DNA of 64,000 nucleotides from Paraburkholderia fungorum (GCF_003610895.1 NZ_MCAS01000001.1:496001-560000); one strand, 5' to 3'. Shown: positions 25,221 through 34,910, counted from the stretch's first letter. Notes: generated from the letters alone by a model not told the origin. Made by a program: numbers and translations.

Positions 25221-25790
25221 TCACCTGCCGGCGGCAAGGCTTTCCGCCTCGCGCCGGATCCTGGCGAGCGTACGCTGCCGGATGAGCCCGCTGACGGGGC
25301 GGATGACAAACCAGTACGGCGCAAATCGGCGGCGTACTGCCGGGCTTGGACAGAACACGCGTGTCTCCGTACTGAGCATGGATGCGCCGGACGCGGTGGC
25401 GTCCACATTGAAATCCATGACCAGGTGGCAGACATCCGTTCTGACGGTTGCCTTGAACGCTTCGGGCGAGTCAATCTCGAGCAAACCGTAATCCGCTTGC
25501 CAGAAGGCGCCGATCAGCCCGAACGCCAGCCCGCGGTCTGCGTCGCGACCCAGAAAAGTGAAATCGTCGAGATCCAGTGGTGGTCTCTGTGACTGTTTCA
25601 TGAGTCGCGACGGCAACTCGCGCAGCCGAATCGCCAGTCGTATCAGCGGATCATCCTGCGCCCGCTGGCGGCTGGCGCAATCCAGAATAATGCCTGCCGG
25701 CGCTTGTATAAGCGCGCTGTGCCGCTCGCGGAAATCGTAACGAGGCAAAAATTCGTCGATCAGCGTCATGCTATTTTTCGCCTGCTGCAT
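25221..25790 (-). CDS. Hypothetical protein, possible SRPBCC-like fold
   Basis: A 189-residue soluble protein with no signal peptide. The middle and end (FTFLGRDADRGLAFGLIGAFW, TETRVFCPSPAVRRRFAPYW, then IRPVSGLIRQRTL) resemble conserved hypothetical proteins with a ligand-pocket (START-like) fold; I cannot name a function. ATG 25790 is preceded by GAGG; ATG 25769 is in frame. It lies 22 bases after the P-type ATPase on the same strand, so it may be the last gene of that operon. Confidence 0.65.
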   Translation of the reverse strand: MQQAKNSMTLIDEFLPRYDFRERHSALIQAPAGIILDCASRQRAQDDPLIRLAIRLRELPSRLMKQSQRPPLDLDDFTFLGRDADRGLAFGLIGAFWQADYGLLEIDSPEAFKATVRTDVCHLVMDFNVDATASGASMLSTETRVFCPSPAVRRRFAPYWFVIRPVSGLIRQRTLARIRREAESLAAGR

Positions 25791-25812
25791 ACGGAACCTC
25801 GTTCTTCTTCAT

Positions 25813-27801
25813 TCAGGGTTGTTCAGAACGACGGTTGTCGTCCATGCGCAGCAGCCGGCCCGCATTTGCTATCACGATGAACGTGCCCAGGTTATGCAAA
25901 AGCGCGACCCACACGGCGCTCAGCACGCCGGTCGCGGCCAGCGCGATCACCGCGACGGTCCACGCCAATCCGATCGCGGCATTGACCGCCGCGGTGTGCA
26001 GGCAGCGCCGCCCGAGGCGCACACACGTCGGGATACGGCGCAAGTCGTCGCCGAGCAGCACGACGTCGGCCGATGCCACCGCAATGTCGATGCCCCGTTC
26101 GCCCATCGCAATGCTGGTGGGGCCGGCCTTGATGGCGAGCACGTCGTTCAGGCCGTCGCCCACCACGAGCGGATGATAGCCGCCCGCCATTTCCCGCACG
26201 ACGTAATCGAGCTTGTCGTGCGGCAGCGCCTGCGCGACGACCACGCCAATGCCGGTCTGCGCCGCCAGTTTGCGCGCCACCGGCTCGCGGTCTCCGGTCA
26301 GTAGCGTCTGGCGCGTCAGCCCAAGCTCCCGCAACTCAGCCAGCGCCTCCGTGGCTTCCGCACGCAGTGCGTCGGCAAAGCCGAACCACGCGAGCAACCG
26401 GCCGTTCAACGCAAGACCCACACAAGGTCCTTCGATCTCGCGGCGCGGTTCCGGCAAACCCTGCACGTATTGCGCGAGCAAGCCGAAGCGGCCCAGTACC
26501 GCGACACCGTCCGGCGTCTCTGCGAGCACACCCAGCCCGCGTAGTTCACGTGCGTGTTCGAACGGCTCCCGTTCGAATCCGGCCGGTCCGGCTTCAGTCG
26601 CGTAACGCAGCAGCGCGCGGCTCACCGGATGCGCACTGCTGCCGCCCAGCCGCGCCGCCAGTTCGAGCACCTGTGCCGCGTCGGCGCCGGGTTCCAGCAT
26701 CACGTCTTCGACACGCAATTCGCCGTAGGTCAACGTACCGGTCTTGTCGATCACCAGCGAATCGATCTGCGCAAACTTGTCGAGAAACGCGGCGCTTCTG
26801 AACAGGATGCCGTGGCGCGCACCGACCGCGATGCCGGCAATGGCCGTGGACGGCGCGGCGAGCACCAGCGCGCACGGACACGCCGCGACAATCACCGCCA
26901 GCATCGCCGACGCATTCGCCGAGACGAACCACACGATCGCCGCGATCAGCAGGACGAGGCACAAGTAACCGCCCATGTAGCGTTCGAGCATCTGTGTAAT
27001 CGGCGGCTTCGCCTGCTCGGCACGCTGCATCAACTCGATGATCCTGCCGAGCGTCGACTGCTTGCCCGCGAGCGTGACTTCGATACGCAGCGGGCCGTCG
27101 AGATTCATCGCGCCACCGAATACGGTCGAGCCCGGCTCGACATCGAGCGGCACCGATTCGCCGGTAATCGGCCCATTGTCGACGCTGGAATCGCCATGCT
27201 GCACGATGCCGTCGGCAGGAATCCGCGCACCGGCGACGACTTCGATGTGATCGCCCGCGCGCACCGCGTCATACGGCACTTCTTCGATCGCACCGTCCGC
27301 CTTCACGCGCCGCACCTTGCCCGAAGTCAGCCTGCCGAGCGCCCGGATCGCCTCCTGCGATCCGAGCACGCTACGCTCTTCGAGTGCATGCCCGAACGTC
27401 ATGACGATCGGCAACAACGCGGCCGTCGCCATGTCGCCCACCGCCCATGCCGCCAGCATGGCGAGTGCGATCAGCCGGTCAGTCACACCATGCAGACTCG
27501 GTGACTTGAGGCTATGCCATGCGCCGGCGAACACCGGCCCGGCAACGACCAGCGAAGCGAGGCCTGCCAGGACCTGCGCAAGCGCTTCATCTGCCGGGGC
27601 AAAGTAGTGCCATGCCGTCGAGAGGATCAGCAGCCCACCGGCCAGCAACGCAAGCGCGACTTGCCGCGTGACGCCTCGTTGCTCGGACGCCGATAAAACA
27701 ATCGCGTGCCCCTGCGCAACGCCGTTCGCTTCGTGCGCGTGCGCGCCATGCGAGTGAGCGTGCCCGCCTGGGTGCGTTGTGTGCTCGACTCCGGTGCTCA
27801 T
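25813..27801 (-). CDS. P1B-type heavy-metal-transporting ATPase
   Basis: A 662-residue P-type ATPase. It begins with a His-rich tail (GGHAHSHGAHAHEANG, residues 12-27) in place of a CxxC metal-binding domain. It has the CPC metal motif ACPCALVLA (about residue 308), the phosphorylated Asp in DKTGT (about 351), the HP pair in SSAHPVSR, TGDR and GDGLND (about 548). CPC with a His-rich tail allows Cu, Zn, Cd or Ni; sequence alone does not decide. It overlaps the upstream SPFH gene by 4 bases (ATGA), so the two are translationally coupled, which ties metal transport to membrane scaffold proteins. Confidence 0.93.
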   Translation of the reverse strand: MSTGVEHTTHPGGHAHSHGAHAHEANGVAQGHAIVLSASEQRGVTRQVALALLAGGLLILSTAWHYFAPADEALAQVLAGLASLVVAGPVFAGAWHSLKSPSLHGVTDRLIALAMLAAWAVGDMATAALLPIVMTFGHALEERSVLGSQEAIRALGRLTSGKVRRVKADGAIEEVPYDAVRAGDHIEVVAGARIPADGIVQHGDSSVDNGPITGESVPLDVEPGSTVFGGAMNLDGPLRIEVTLAGKQSTLGRIIELMQRAEQAKPPITQMLERYMGGYLCLVLLIAAIVWFVSANASAMLAVIVAACPCALVLAAPSTAIAGIAVGARHGILFRSAAFLDKFAQIDSLVIDKTGTLTYGELRVEDVMLEPGADAAQVLELAARLGGSSAHPVSRALLRYATEAGPAGFEREPFEHARELRGLGVLAETPDGVAVLGRFGLLAQYVQGLPEPRREIEGPCVGLALNGRLLAWFGFADALRAEATEALAELRELGLTRQTLLTGDREPVARKLAAQTGIGVVVAQALPHDKLDYVVREMAGGYHPLVVGDGLNDVLAIKAGPTSIAMGERGIDIAVASADVVLLGDDLRRIPTCVRLGRRCLHTAAVNAAIGLAWTVAVIALAATGVLSAVWVALLHNLGTFIVIANAGRLLRMDDNRRSEQP

Positions 27802-28979
27802 CGCGCATTTCCCGGCAGGATCAGATTCGACGTGTCGTGCGCGCCGACGGTCGTCACGCTGCCCGCTTTCGAGAGCACCGACTGAACACGATCCCGATAC
27901 ACGCGCGCGAGAAGTCCAGGATCGCTGTTGGTGCGAAGCGGCACTTCCAGTTGCTGAATGGTCATGGTTTTGGCCTGCGCGGTGGCGACACGCTCAACGG
28001 CGCTCGCCTGGGCGTTCTGAACGATCCGGTCGGCATCCTGTTGGGCGTCCTGGCGTGTCTTTTCCGCAGACGTGCGCGCTTCGGCCATGCTGCGCTCGGC
28101 CACCTGCAACGACGTCAGCACCGAATTGAACGCACCCACGGCAGCGGCCGGAAACGCCACCTCGACGTCGACACGCGCGACTTCCACGCCGAGTCCCGCA
28201 TGTTGCGATTCGAGCGCGCGCAGGTGGCGTTCGACTTCCTGGGCGAGATCGCCCCGCAAACGCTCACGCTTTATCGCGACCTGCTGATCCGCCGACAACA
28301 ACTCGGGCCGCGCGACCAGAATCGCATCCAGATCGCGCTGGGCCACCACGCTGACCGCGGAAGCTGACACGATCCGCTCGAGCGCCGCCGCAAGCCGGTC
28401 TTTCTGCAGGACGTAGGCATAAAGATCGACGACCCGGTAGTACAGCGTGGCGCGCAACTGCAACACGCCGTTGTCGCCGGTCAGCACATAACCGGAGCCG
28501 GCCAGCGCATCGGGCAACTGCGCAACGGGCGCCGCCGCGTCGGGGCTGGCCGCGTTGTCCGGCGCGAGCGGTGGGCCGGCTGGCCCATCCTCCGGCCCGA
28601 TCACGACCCCGGGTCCGGGTCCGCTTCCGGCCGATCCTTGAGCCGGCGGTGGTGCCTCCGGCACATTCATATCCGCGGCGCGCGCACGTGGATCACGTTC
28701 GAGCGACTGAATGCTTTGCTCCAGAACCCGGGCACTGCCGGGCACCAGCAAGGTCGACTCGAACGGGCGCGGCCAGGCAATCAGGAGGCCCGCATCCTGG
28801 GTACGCACGAACGAGCCGAACCGCATCACAACCGCCCGGCTATCCGGCGGAATCCGGCGGATGTTCGAACCGGCCCACGCGCAGGCAGCGAGCACGACCA
28901 GCACGGCGATAAACCAGAACGAGAGTCGTACCGCCTGGGCGCCCGGGCCGAGCGGCGGCAAGCCGGCGTCCGTGCTCAT
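27798..28979 (-). CDS. SPFH/band-7 membrane protein (HflK-like)
   Basis: A 393-residue protein with one N-terminal transmembrane helix (about 19-38), then a band-7 domain beginning IPPDSRAVVMRFGSFVRTQ. A Pro/Ala/Gly-rich insert (about 100-150) interrupts the domain, and a coiled-coil region (about 285-345) precedes the end. HflK/HflC pairs form cages around membrane proteases such as FtsH. This is not the canonical hflK, because its partners here are a metal ATPase and two more SPFH genes. It overlaps both neighbours by 4 bases. Confidence 0.87.
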   Translation of the reverse strand: MSTDAGLPPLGPGAQAVRLSFWFIAVLVVLAACAWAGSNIRRIPPDSRAVVMRFGSFVRTQDAGLLIAWPRPFESTLLVPGSARVLEQSIQSLERDPRARAADMNVPEAPPPAQGSAGSGPGPGVVIGPEDGPAGPPLAPDNAASPDAAAPVAQLPDALAGSGYVLTGDNGVLQLRATLYYRVVDLYAYVLQKDRLAAALERIVSASAVSVVAQRDLDAILVARPELLSADQQVAIKRERLRGDLAQEVERHLRALESQHAGLGVEVARVDVEVAFPAAAVGAFNSVLTSLQVAERSMAEARTSAEKTRQDAQQDADRIVQNAQASAVERVATAQAKTMTIQQLEVPLRTNSDPGLLARVYRDRVQSVLSKAGSVTTVGAHDTSNLILPGNAR

Positions 28980-30037
28980 CGCGCGGACCTGCTTTTTTTC
29001 GACGCGGACGCCGAGCCGGCGCCGGGCTGCGGCAACGACTCGGGGCCCAGTGCCGTGGGGCCCTGCACCAGGGCCTGGAACGGCGCCGCATCGGTGCGCA
29101 GGATCAGATTCGTATTGGCGCTCACCACCGCGTCGAGGGTGTCGAGCGAGCGCAACATCGTGTAGAGCCGCGGATTGCCCGCGTAAGTGGCGCCATAGAT
29201 TTCGGCGGCATCCTTGCGCGACTGCGCCTCGATCTGCGCGGCTTTCACATTCGCATCGGCAACGGCAAGCCGGGCATCGCGGTTCGCATCCGAACGGATC
29301 TGCGCAGCCTCGCGATTGCCGTCGGCCGTACGCTGCGCGGCCACCGTCTCGCGCTCGGCGCTCATCCGGCTAACGGTGGCCGCGAGCGTCACGGCCGGCA
29401 GCGTCAGACGCTCCAGTCCCACCTGCACGACATGGACGCCGTAAGCCGAGTACAACTGAGCGTCGATCTGACTGCGCAAGGCGTATTCAAACGCGGCGAT
29501 GCGCACTTTGGATGGATCCGTGTTGACCAGCGACGCGAGGTCGAACCCCGCCGACGTAGTTTGCAGCGACGAGCCGAGCAAGGAACGGATTTGCTGTGCG
29601 GCCTCGTCGGGCTGGTTGCCCACGGCCCGAACGAAACGGCGCACGTCGTTCGGGTCCGCCGCGACGCGCCACGCCACATACGCCTGCACGATGATCCGCA
29701 AGCCGTCACGCGTGCCGACGTCCTGCAAGCCGCTCGAGGTCGTATGCAGGCGCAGGTCGACCGGCACCACCGCTTCGATCGGCGCCGGCAGACGCCACGC
29801 GAGACCCGGTTCGAGCAGCACGCGCACGGGTTGTCCGAAGCGCGTGATCACCGAAGCTTCACCCGCGCGCACGGAGATGAAACTCGCCACCGCGATCGCC
29901 ACGGCCACGCAAAGCAAGGCAAGCAGAACCCGGCCATAGAACGGCCCGCCGCGCGCGGCCCGCGCATTGCCGCCATCGTGGTGATGGTGGTGATGCGCGT
30001 GATCGTGACCGCCTGCATGCGAATGGAACAAACTCAT
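28976..30037 (-). CDS. SPFH/band-7 membrane protein (HflC-like) with His-rich N-terminus
   Basis: A 353-residue protein. Residues 5-24 are strikingly His-rich (HSHAGGHDHAHHHHHHDGG), then a transmembrane helix (about 33-53) and a band-7 domain from VRAGEASVITRFGQPVRV; the helical part after about residue 230 (AAQIEAQSRKDAAEIYG) is HflC-like. The His tail lies on the cytoplasmic side and could bind the metal handled by the ATPase, whose own N-terminus is also His-rich. It starts 87 bases after the large SPFH gene and overlaps the next gene by 4 bases. Confidence 0.88.
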   Translation of the reverse strand: MSLFHSHAGGHDHAHHHHHHDGGNARAARGGPFYGRVLLALLCVAVAIAVASFISVRAGEASVITRFGQPVRVLLEPGLAWRLPAPIEAVVPVDLRLHTTSSGLQDVGTRDGLRIIVQAYVAWRVAADPNDVRRFVRAVGNQPDEAAQQIRSLLGSSLQTTSAGFDLASLVNTDPSKVRIAAFEYALRSQIDAQLYSAYGVHVVQVGLERLTLPAVTLAATVSRMSAERETVAAQRTADGNREAAQIRSDANRDARLAVADANVKAAQIEAQSRKDAAEIYGATYAGNPRLYTMLRSLDTLDAVVSANTNLILRTDAAPFQALVQGPTALGPESLPQPGAGSASASKKSRSAR

Positions 30038-30124
30038 ATCGTCACCTTAAAAACAGCTGTGCCGGCCTTGGGCGTGCTTGCCTGTCCAACGCGTGTACGG
30101 CACGTGCACGCCGTGGCCCGGGCG

Positions 30125-32038
30125 TCAATTACCATGAGGAATGCCGGTGAGATCGCCCGCGGTGAACGAGCGCAGGTCGATGGTTGCCCGGCGCTCGGCT
30201 GTCAGCCGGTCGTCGATCACCGTGATGTGCGCGTTCTGCAAGCCTTGCTGCAACTTGCTCAGGTAGTACTCGAAGGGGAAAGCCGGGCCGCCGAGCCGGT
30301 ACGCCACCGTGTCGGCTTCGAAGTTGATCTGCTGCACACGCGCCGCCGCCATCGTGTCGGCCGCCCGCGCGCTCGCCTGCGTGACGCTTGCCTCGGCCTG
30401 TTGCTGCGCATAGCCGAGCAATCCCGCAGCAAAGCCGTGCGCCCCGGCAACACTCGCCTGCGCACGAATCTGCGCGGCCTGCACGTCGTGATAGGCCGCG
30501 GCTGCCCCCGATGGCGGATGCACGCTTTCGATCACCACGGCCACGACTTCGATGCCACTGGCAAGCTGGTCGAGTTGCCGCTGAACGGCATCGCGCACGC
30601 TCTCGGCCATGGCGGTTTGACTCGTCTCGAGCAAAGCCTGCAGCGTATGCGACGCGAGGTAATGCACCACCTCGCGATTGGCGATCGAGCGGACCGTGCT
30701 CTCCGGATCGACCGACCGGTAGAGTGCCGCACGCGCCGCCGCATCGCTCAAACCTTCGCGGTAGTCGAGCCGCACGTCGGCGTTGACGATCTGAAAGCTC
30801 TGCTGCTCGCCGGTAGCGCCCGCGATCACCTGGCTCGTGTCCCATGGATGCGGGACGTCCCAGAGACGATTCAGCTGTTCGGACGCCGGGCCGTCGGCGG
30901 ACGTGGACGGCGCCGCCACGCTGCTGTCGTCGGCGCCGCCCGACACGATGATCTGATGCACCGCGCCGTTATCGACGAGACGTGCCTTGCCGAAAGGCCA
31001 GGGCATGCCGAAGTGAAGCCCCGGCGGCCAAACCGCCACCGGCGCACCGAACCGTTCGTACACCGCGCGCTGGGACGGCCCCAACACGACGACGGAGGTC
31101 AACAGCCACGCACACGCCACCATCGCCACGACGGTGACCGGCAACAGCCGCACAAAGCTGCGCAGCACCCAGTTCTGGCGCAGATCGATACCGTAGCGGT
31201 CATGCAACCCGGCACCGATCGACGAGAGCGACGAACGGCGGAAACGCAGCATGCCCGCGATAATGCTCGACGGCACGCGCGCGGCATCTGTGCCGGAGCG
31301 CGGTGTGAAGAACCAGAGAAGCACGGCGCGGATCATCATCTCGACGGCAATCGCAGCCGTGAACACCGCCGCGAGATGCACCAGCCAATCGAGCGCCGTA
31401 TGCAGGTAGACGAGCCACGCCGCCGACAGCGCCGCAGCAAGCGCGCACGCCACCACCACGCGCAACACGCCGGCGAGCGAGGCCGACAGCGAAGCACGGG
31501 ATTGCTCCGCATCCTGTGCGTAGAACCGTTCGGCGACGAGCGTGAGAAAAGCAAGCGTGAGCGCGGCTGCACCGCTAACGATCACGAAGGACGATGAAAC
31601 CATCGCGTGAATAAGCGCCGCGGGCGGCAGGGGCTGCAACGCCGTCGCGGCGATCGCCACGGAAAGACAGTTGCCAATAGCCACGCCCCACGGCTGCCAG
31701 TGAAAAGCGCCCGCTGCGAGATTCAGGAGCGGTGCTTCGGCGTCCTGCCAAACCAGTCGCCTGATGAAACTTACGCTCCGCTTCCAGCCCGATCCCTGGG
31801 CTGGATCACGTGGCGCGCGTGCCCTCGATGGCGGCCATATCGCGACAACGAACACGTTCAGGCACGCGCTCGCCAGAACCGCGCTCCAGCGCAGATCGAC
31901 AGGCAGGGTTCTCAAAAGACTCAGGATGCCGAGCAGGCCCGCGAGTCCCAGAGCGACCCATCCCGTCAGCCAAGCTTCACCACGTTCAGACGATCGTTCG
32001 CCCGAATCGATCTCTTCGCCGGCATGCCGATCCGACAT
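30125..32038 (-). CDS. Polytopic SPFH/band-7 membrane protein
   Basis: A 637-residue protein that joins at least six hydrophobic segments (within residues 22-325) to a C-terminal band-7 domain starting around GPSQRAVYERFGAPVAVW (about 330), followed by the Ala-rich helix typical of HflK-type oligomers. Most SPFH proteins have a single anchor, so the multi-helix N-terminal part is unusual and may be the membrane partner of the metal ATPase downstream. It is the first gene of the four-gene run. Function is unknown. Confidence 0.82.
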   Translation of the reverse strand: MSDRHAGEEIDSGERSSERGEAWLTGWVALGLAGLLGILSLLRTLPVDLRWSAVLASACLNVFVVAIWPPSRARAPRDPAQGSGWKRSVSFIRRLVWQDAEAPLLNLAAGAFHWQPWGVAIGNCLSVAIAATALQPLPPAALIHAMVSSSFVIVSGAAALTLAFLTLVAERFYAQDAEQSRASLSASLAGVLRVVVACALAAALSAAWLVYLHTALDWLVHLAAVFTAAIAVEMMIRAVLLWFFTPRSGTDAARVPSSIIAGMLRFRRSSLSSIGAGLHDRYGIDLRQNWVLRSFVRLLPVTVVAMVACAWLLTSVVVLGPSQRAVYERFGAPVAVWPPGLHFGMPWPFGKARLVDNGAVHQIIVSGGADDSSVAAPSTSADGPASEQLNRLWDVPHPWDTSQVIAGATGEQQSFQIVNADVRLDYREGLSDAAARAALYRSVDPESTVRSIANREVVHYLASHTLQALLETSQTAMAESVRDAVQRQLDQLASGIEVVAVVIESVHPPSGAAAAYHDVQAAQIRAQASVAGAHGFAAGLLGYAQQQAEASVTQASARAADTMAAARVQQINFEADTVAYRLGGPAFPFEYYLSKLQQGLQNAHITVIDDRLTAERRATIDLRSFTAGDLTGIPHGN

Positions 32039-32198
32039 CAGTATTCCTTACGAACACGTTACAAACCGGGTGCTGCACAACGTCCCCGACGGGTTGTCGC
32101 AATGCTCCGCGAGCCGCAATTTAGCGTGCCAGCATAGGAAACTCAAGGTTAGTCTGAGAATGACTCACCGGGCATAGACAACGGAAAGCACGGATCGC

Positions 32199-33398
32199 CT
32201 ACTGGGGTTCGAGTGCCCGTATTCCGTCCAGCAATCTGCCGATCTCCGACTCCGTTGTCAGATAGCTGACCGACGCACGCGCGATCTGCTTGAGTCCTCT
32301 GGGCTCCATATCCAGGGGCGTGTAGCCGACGCCGTTACTGCCGATCGTAATGCCCTGATCCGCCAGTTGGCGTTGCACCGACAGAGGCTCCAGACCCGCT
32401 ACGTTGAATGCCACCAGCCCGGACTGTTCCCGGCCCTGATCCAGAACGGTCACGCCGGGAATCGCGGCGAGTTGCACACGCAAAGCCTGAGCAATGCTGT
32501 CGATCCGCGCACGAATGTTTTCAATGCCGATCTCCAGTGCCTCTTCCAGCGCGTTGGCCAATCCGCAATGCAATGCCAGCGAGGCTTCCGATAACTCCAG
32601 GCGCGCCGCGTCGTCCCGCAAGACGGGTTCGCCGTCGGCGCCCAGCGGCGCGGATCGCGTGTCGACGAATGCCGGCGTCAGGCGGGGTAGAAAGTCCTCG
32701 CGCACAAAGAGCAGGCCGGTGCCTCGGGGGCCGCGCAGCGCCTTGCGGCACACGCCGCTCAGCACGTCGCAACCCACGGCGGCGACGTCGACAGGAAGCT
32801 GCCCAAGCGCCTGGGCGGCATCGATGAAGTAGGGGATGCCGTAGCGGCGCGCGACCTGCCCGATCGCCGCCGCCGGATTGATCAGTCCGCCGTTCGCGGG
32901 CATCCAGGTCAGCGCGATCAGGCGCACACGATCATCGAGCATCGCCTCCAGCGCCTGCGGATCCACGGCGCCACTGGAATCGGACGGGATGACCTCGATC
33001 GTCGCCCCGCTGCGCTGCGCCGAGAGACGCATGGCCGCCAGATTGCCACCCCACTCATGACGCCCGACCAGAATGCGATCGCCGGGCCGCCAGGCGCCCA
33101 ATGCCGCGAATGCGGCACCCCAGCCCGCCGAGTTGCCCGCGGTCAGCGCGATCTCCGCCGGCCGGGCGTTCAGCAGCCGAGCCGCCAGCAGGCGCGCGCG
33201 CTCACTCTGCTCACGTCCCTTTACGCCGGCCTCCATCGGCCCTGTCGTGGCTTCGAGCCAAAGCTGGGCATGTATCGCCTCCAGTGTGGCTGAGGACGGC
33301 AGCGAGGCGCCCGCGTGATTGAAATGCGTGGTGGTCTGAGCACCCGGCGTGCGGGCGCGCAACGCGTCCACGTCGGCAAGCGAGAGAGGAGAAGGCAT
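32199..33398 (-). CDS. Class V aminotransferase-fold PLP enzyme
   Basis: A 399-residue PLP enzyme of the cysteine desulfurase/class V group. The N-terminal FNHAGASLPSSATLEAI, the PLP-contacting FIDAAQALGQLPVDV, and the Lys in SGVCRKALRGPRGTG (expected Schiff-base Lys) are present. No desulfurase Cys loop is evident, so lyase or transaminase activity is more likely. ATG 33398 has GGAACA upstream; GTG 33428 would overlap the preceding ridA-like gene by 4 bases. Together with that gene it should generate and clear an imine intermediate. Substrate unknown. Confidence 0.85.
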   Translation of the reverse strand: MPSPLSLADVDALRARTPGAQTTTHFNHAGASLPSSATLEAIHAQLWLEATTGPMEAGVKGREQSERARLLAARLLNARPAEIALTAGNSAGWGAAFAALGAWRPGDRILVGRHEWGGNLAAMRLSAQRSGATIEVIPSDSSGAVDPQALEAMLDDRVRLIALTWMPANGGLINPAAAIGQVARRYGIPYFIDAAQALGQLPVDVAAVGCDVLSGVCRKALRGPRGTGLLFVREDFLPRLTPAFVDTRSAPLGADGEPVLRDDAARLELSEASLALHCGLANALEEALEIGIENIRARIDSIAQALRVQLAAIPGVTVLDQGREQSGLVAFNVAGLEPLSVQRQLADQGITIGSNGVGYTPLDMEPRGLKQIARASVSYLTTESEIGRLLDGIRALEPQ

Positions 33399-33424
33399 GG
33401 TTGTTCCAATGACGTGTGGGAGGG

Positions 33425-33898
33425 TCACGCTGGTGTAAGGGAGATAATAGCTTCGACTTCAACGGCCACGCCGGCCGGCAGCGACGCGACGCCGACCGCG
33501 CTGCGCGCATGGCGGCCGGCAGCGCCGAACACGTCGACGATCAGGTCGGATGCGCCGTTGGCAACGGCACTATGACGATTGAAGTCCGGCGTGCTGGCGA
33601 CGAACACCCCTAGGCGAACGACACGCGCCACACGGTCCAACCGGTCCCCGGTGGCCGCCGCAATCTGCGACAGGACCCCCAGCGCCGCGAGGCGCGCCGC
33701 CTCGATGCCTTGATCGTCCGTGAGCTTGTCGCCCAGGCGGCCGAGGTAGGCCGCCTGTCCGTCCTTGCGCGAAATCTGGCCGGATATGAAGAGGAGATTT
33801 CCTTCCTGCACGAATGGCACGTAATTGGCGGCGGGCGCGGCAGCGGCTTCGAGCGTCAGGCCGAGCTCGGCGACACGTGCGGAGATTGAAGAGGTCAT
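33425..33898 (-). CDS. RidA-family protein
   Basis: A 157-residue YjgF/RidA-like protein of the longer subgroup. Core segments are LLFISGQISRKDG and VVRLGVFVASTPDF; the end carries GRHARSAVGVASLPAGVAVE, with the family Arg. The longer N-terminus and the spacing of these segments differ from the RidA at 1266, so it belongs to another subgroup. It sits directly upstream of the class V PLP enzyme and 91 bases from the preceding LysR-type gene on the same strand. Confidence 0.9.
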   Translation of the reverse strand: MTSSISARVAELGLTLEAAAAPAANYVPFVQEGNLLFISGQISRKDGQAAYLGRLGDKLTDDQGIEAARLAALGVLSQIAAATGDRLDRVARVVRLGVFVASTPDFNRHSAVANGASDLIVDVFGAAGRHARSAVGVASLPAGVAVEVEAIISLTPA

Positions 33899-33989
33899 GT
33901 CAGAGGCATCCGATCGTAAGGGAAACCCAATCCTATTGGCGCGGCTCCCGCGTGACCAATCAATTCTTGCACGCCATGCATGAGTGAAA

Positions 33990-34910
33990 CTAATGCGTAG
34001 CGTCCAGTACGTCCTGCGCGGCTGCCTGCATGATCCACGCGCGGAACGCGGATGCCGCGTCGCTCAACGTTCCCTTCGGCGTGACGAGCCACCAGCCGAT
34101 GCGGGGGTCGTCCAGCACCGCGTCGGGCAGCGCCTCGACCAGGGCTTTGCTCGCCAGTTGCTGGCCGATCAGCCGGTGACGGCCCATCGCGATGCCCTGC
34201 CCGGCCAGCGCCGCTTCCACCACGATGTTGTAGTCGTGCAGCTGGACATGCTGCGCCCGGCTAAGGTCCAGCCCGAACTGATGCGCCCAGACTTCCCACT
34301 CGAAGGAATGTTTCGAATACGAAGCCAGAAGCGGGAAGCGCAGCAGATCCTGCGGTTTGCGCGGGCGGTTCCTGCCGCTGACAAGGGACGGGATGCAGAC
34401 CAGCGACAGACGTTCGGCCATGAGCTGCTGCGAACGTACGCCCGGCCAGCCACCACGGCCGTAACGGATCGCCACGTCGACCTCGCCGCCGGACACGTCG
34501 GCCAGCGCGATCTCGGGTCGTAACTGCAGGTCGATACCGTCATGGGCGGCCGAGAAAGCATGCAATCGCGGCGCCAGCCAGCGCGTTGCAAACGAAGCCA
34601 GTATCCCGACCGTCAACGTGGCCCGCTCACCGGCATGGACGCGCACCTCGCTGGTGCCGGCCCGCAGCAGTTCGAACGCCGCGTGCACCTTCTCGTAGTA
34701 CGCCCGGCCCTGCGGCGTGAGCTCGATGGCGCGCGTGCGCCGCTCGAACAACGCAACACCCAGGTCGGCTTCCAGTTTCTGGATCTGGTGGCTGATAGCG
34801 CTTTGTGTCACGAAGAGTTCCTGAGCCGCATGACTGAAACTCAGGCGCCTCGCGGCGGCTTCGAAAGCGCGTAGCGACAGGAGCGGCGGCAATGGGCGGG
34901 CAGGATGCAT
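33990..34910 (-). CDS. LysR-family regulator (GcvA-like)
   Basis: A 306-residue LysR protein. The winged helix-turn-helix (about residues 9-67) includes RLSFSHAAQELFVTQSAISH, followed by the periplasmic-binding-like effector domain with VDVAIRYGRGGWPG, typical of the GcvA/TrpI branch. I start at ATG 34910; the in-frame upstream extension to 35003 translates a 12-bp repeat array and is probably not coding. It is the first gene of the unit that continues with ridA and the class V enzyme and probably regulates it. Confidence 0.9.
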   Translation of the reverse strand: MHPARPLPPLLSLRAFEAAARRLSFSHAAQELFVTQSAISHQIQKLEADLGVALFERRTRAIELTPQGRAYYEKVHAAFELLRAGTSEVRVHAGERATLTVGILASFATRWLAPRLHAFSAAHDGIDLQLRPEIALADVSGGEVDVAIRYGRGGWPGVRSQQLMAERLSLVCIPSLVSGRNRPRKPQDLLRFPLLASYSKHSFEWEVWAHQFGLDLSRAQHVQLHDYNIVVEAALAGQGIAMGRHRLIGQQLASKALVEALPDAVLDDPRIGWWLVTPKGTLSDAASAFRAWIMQAAAQDVLDATH

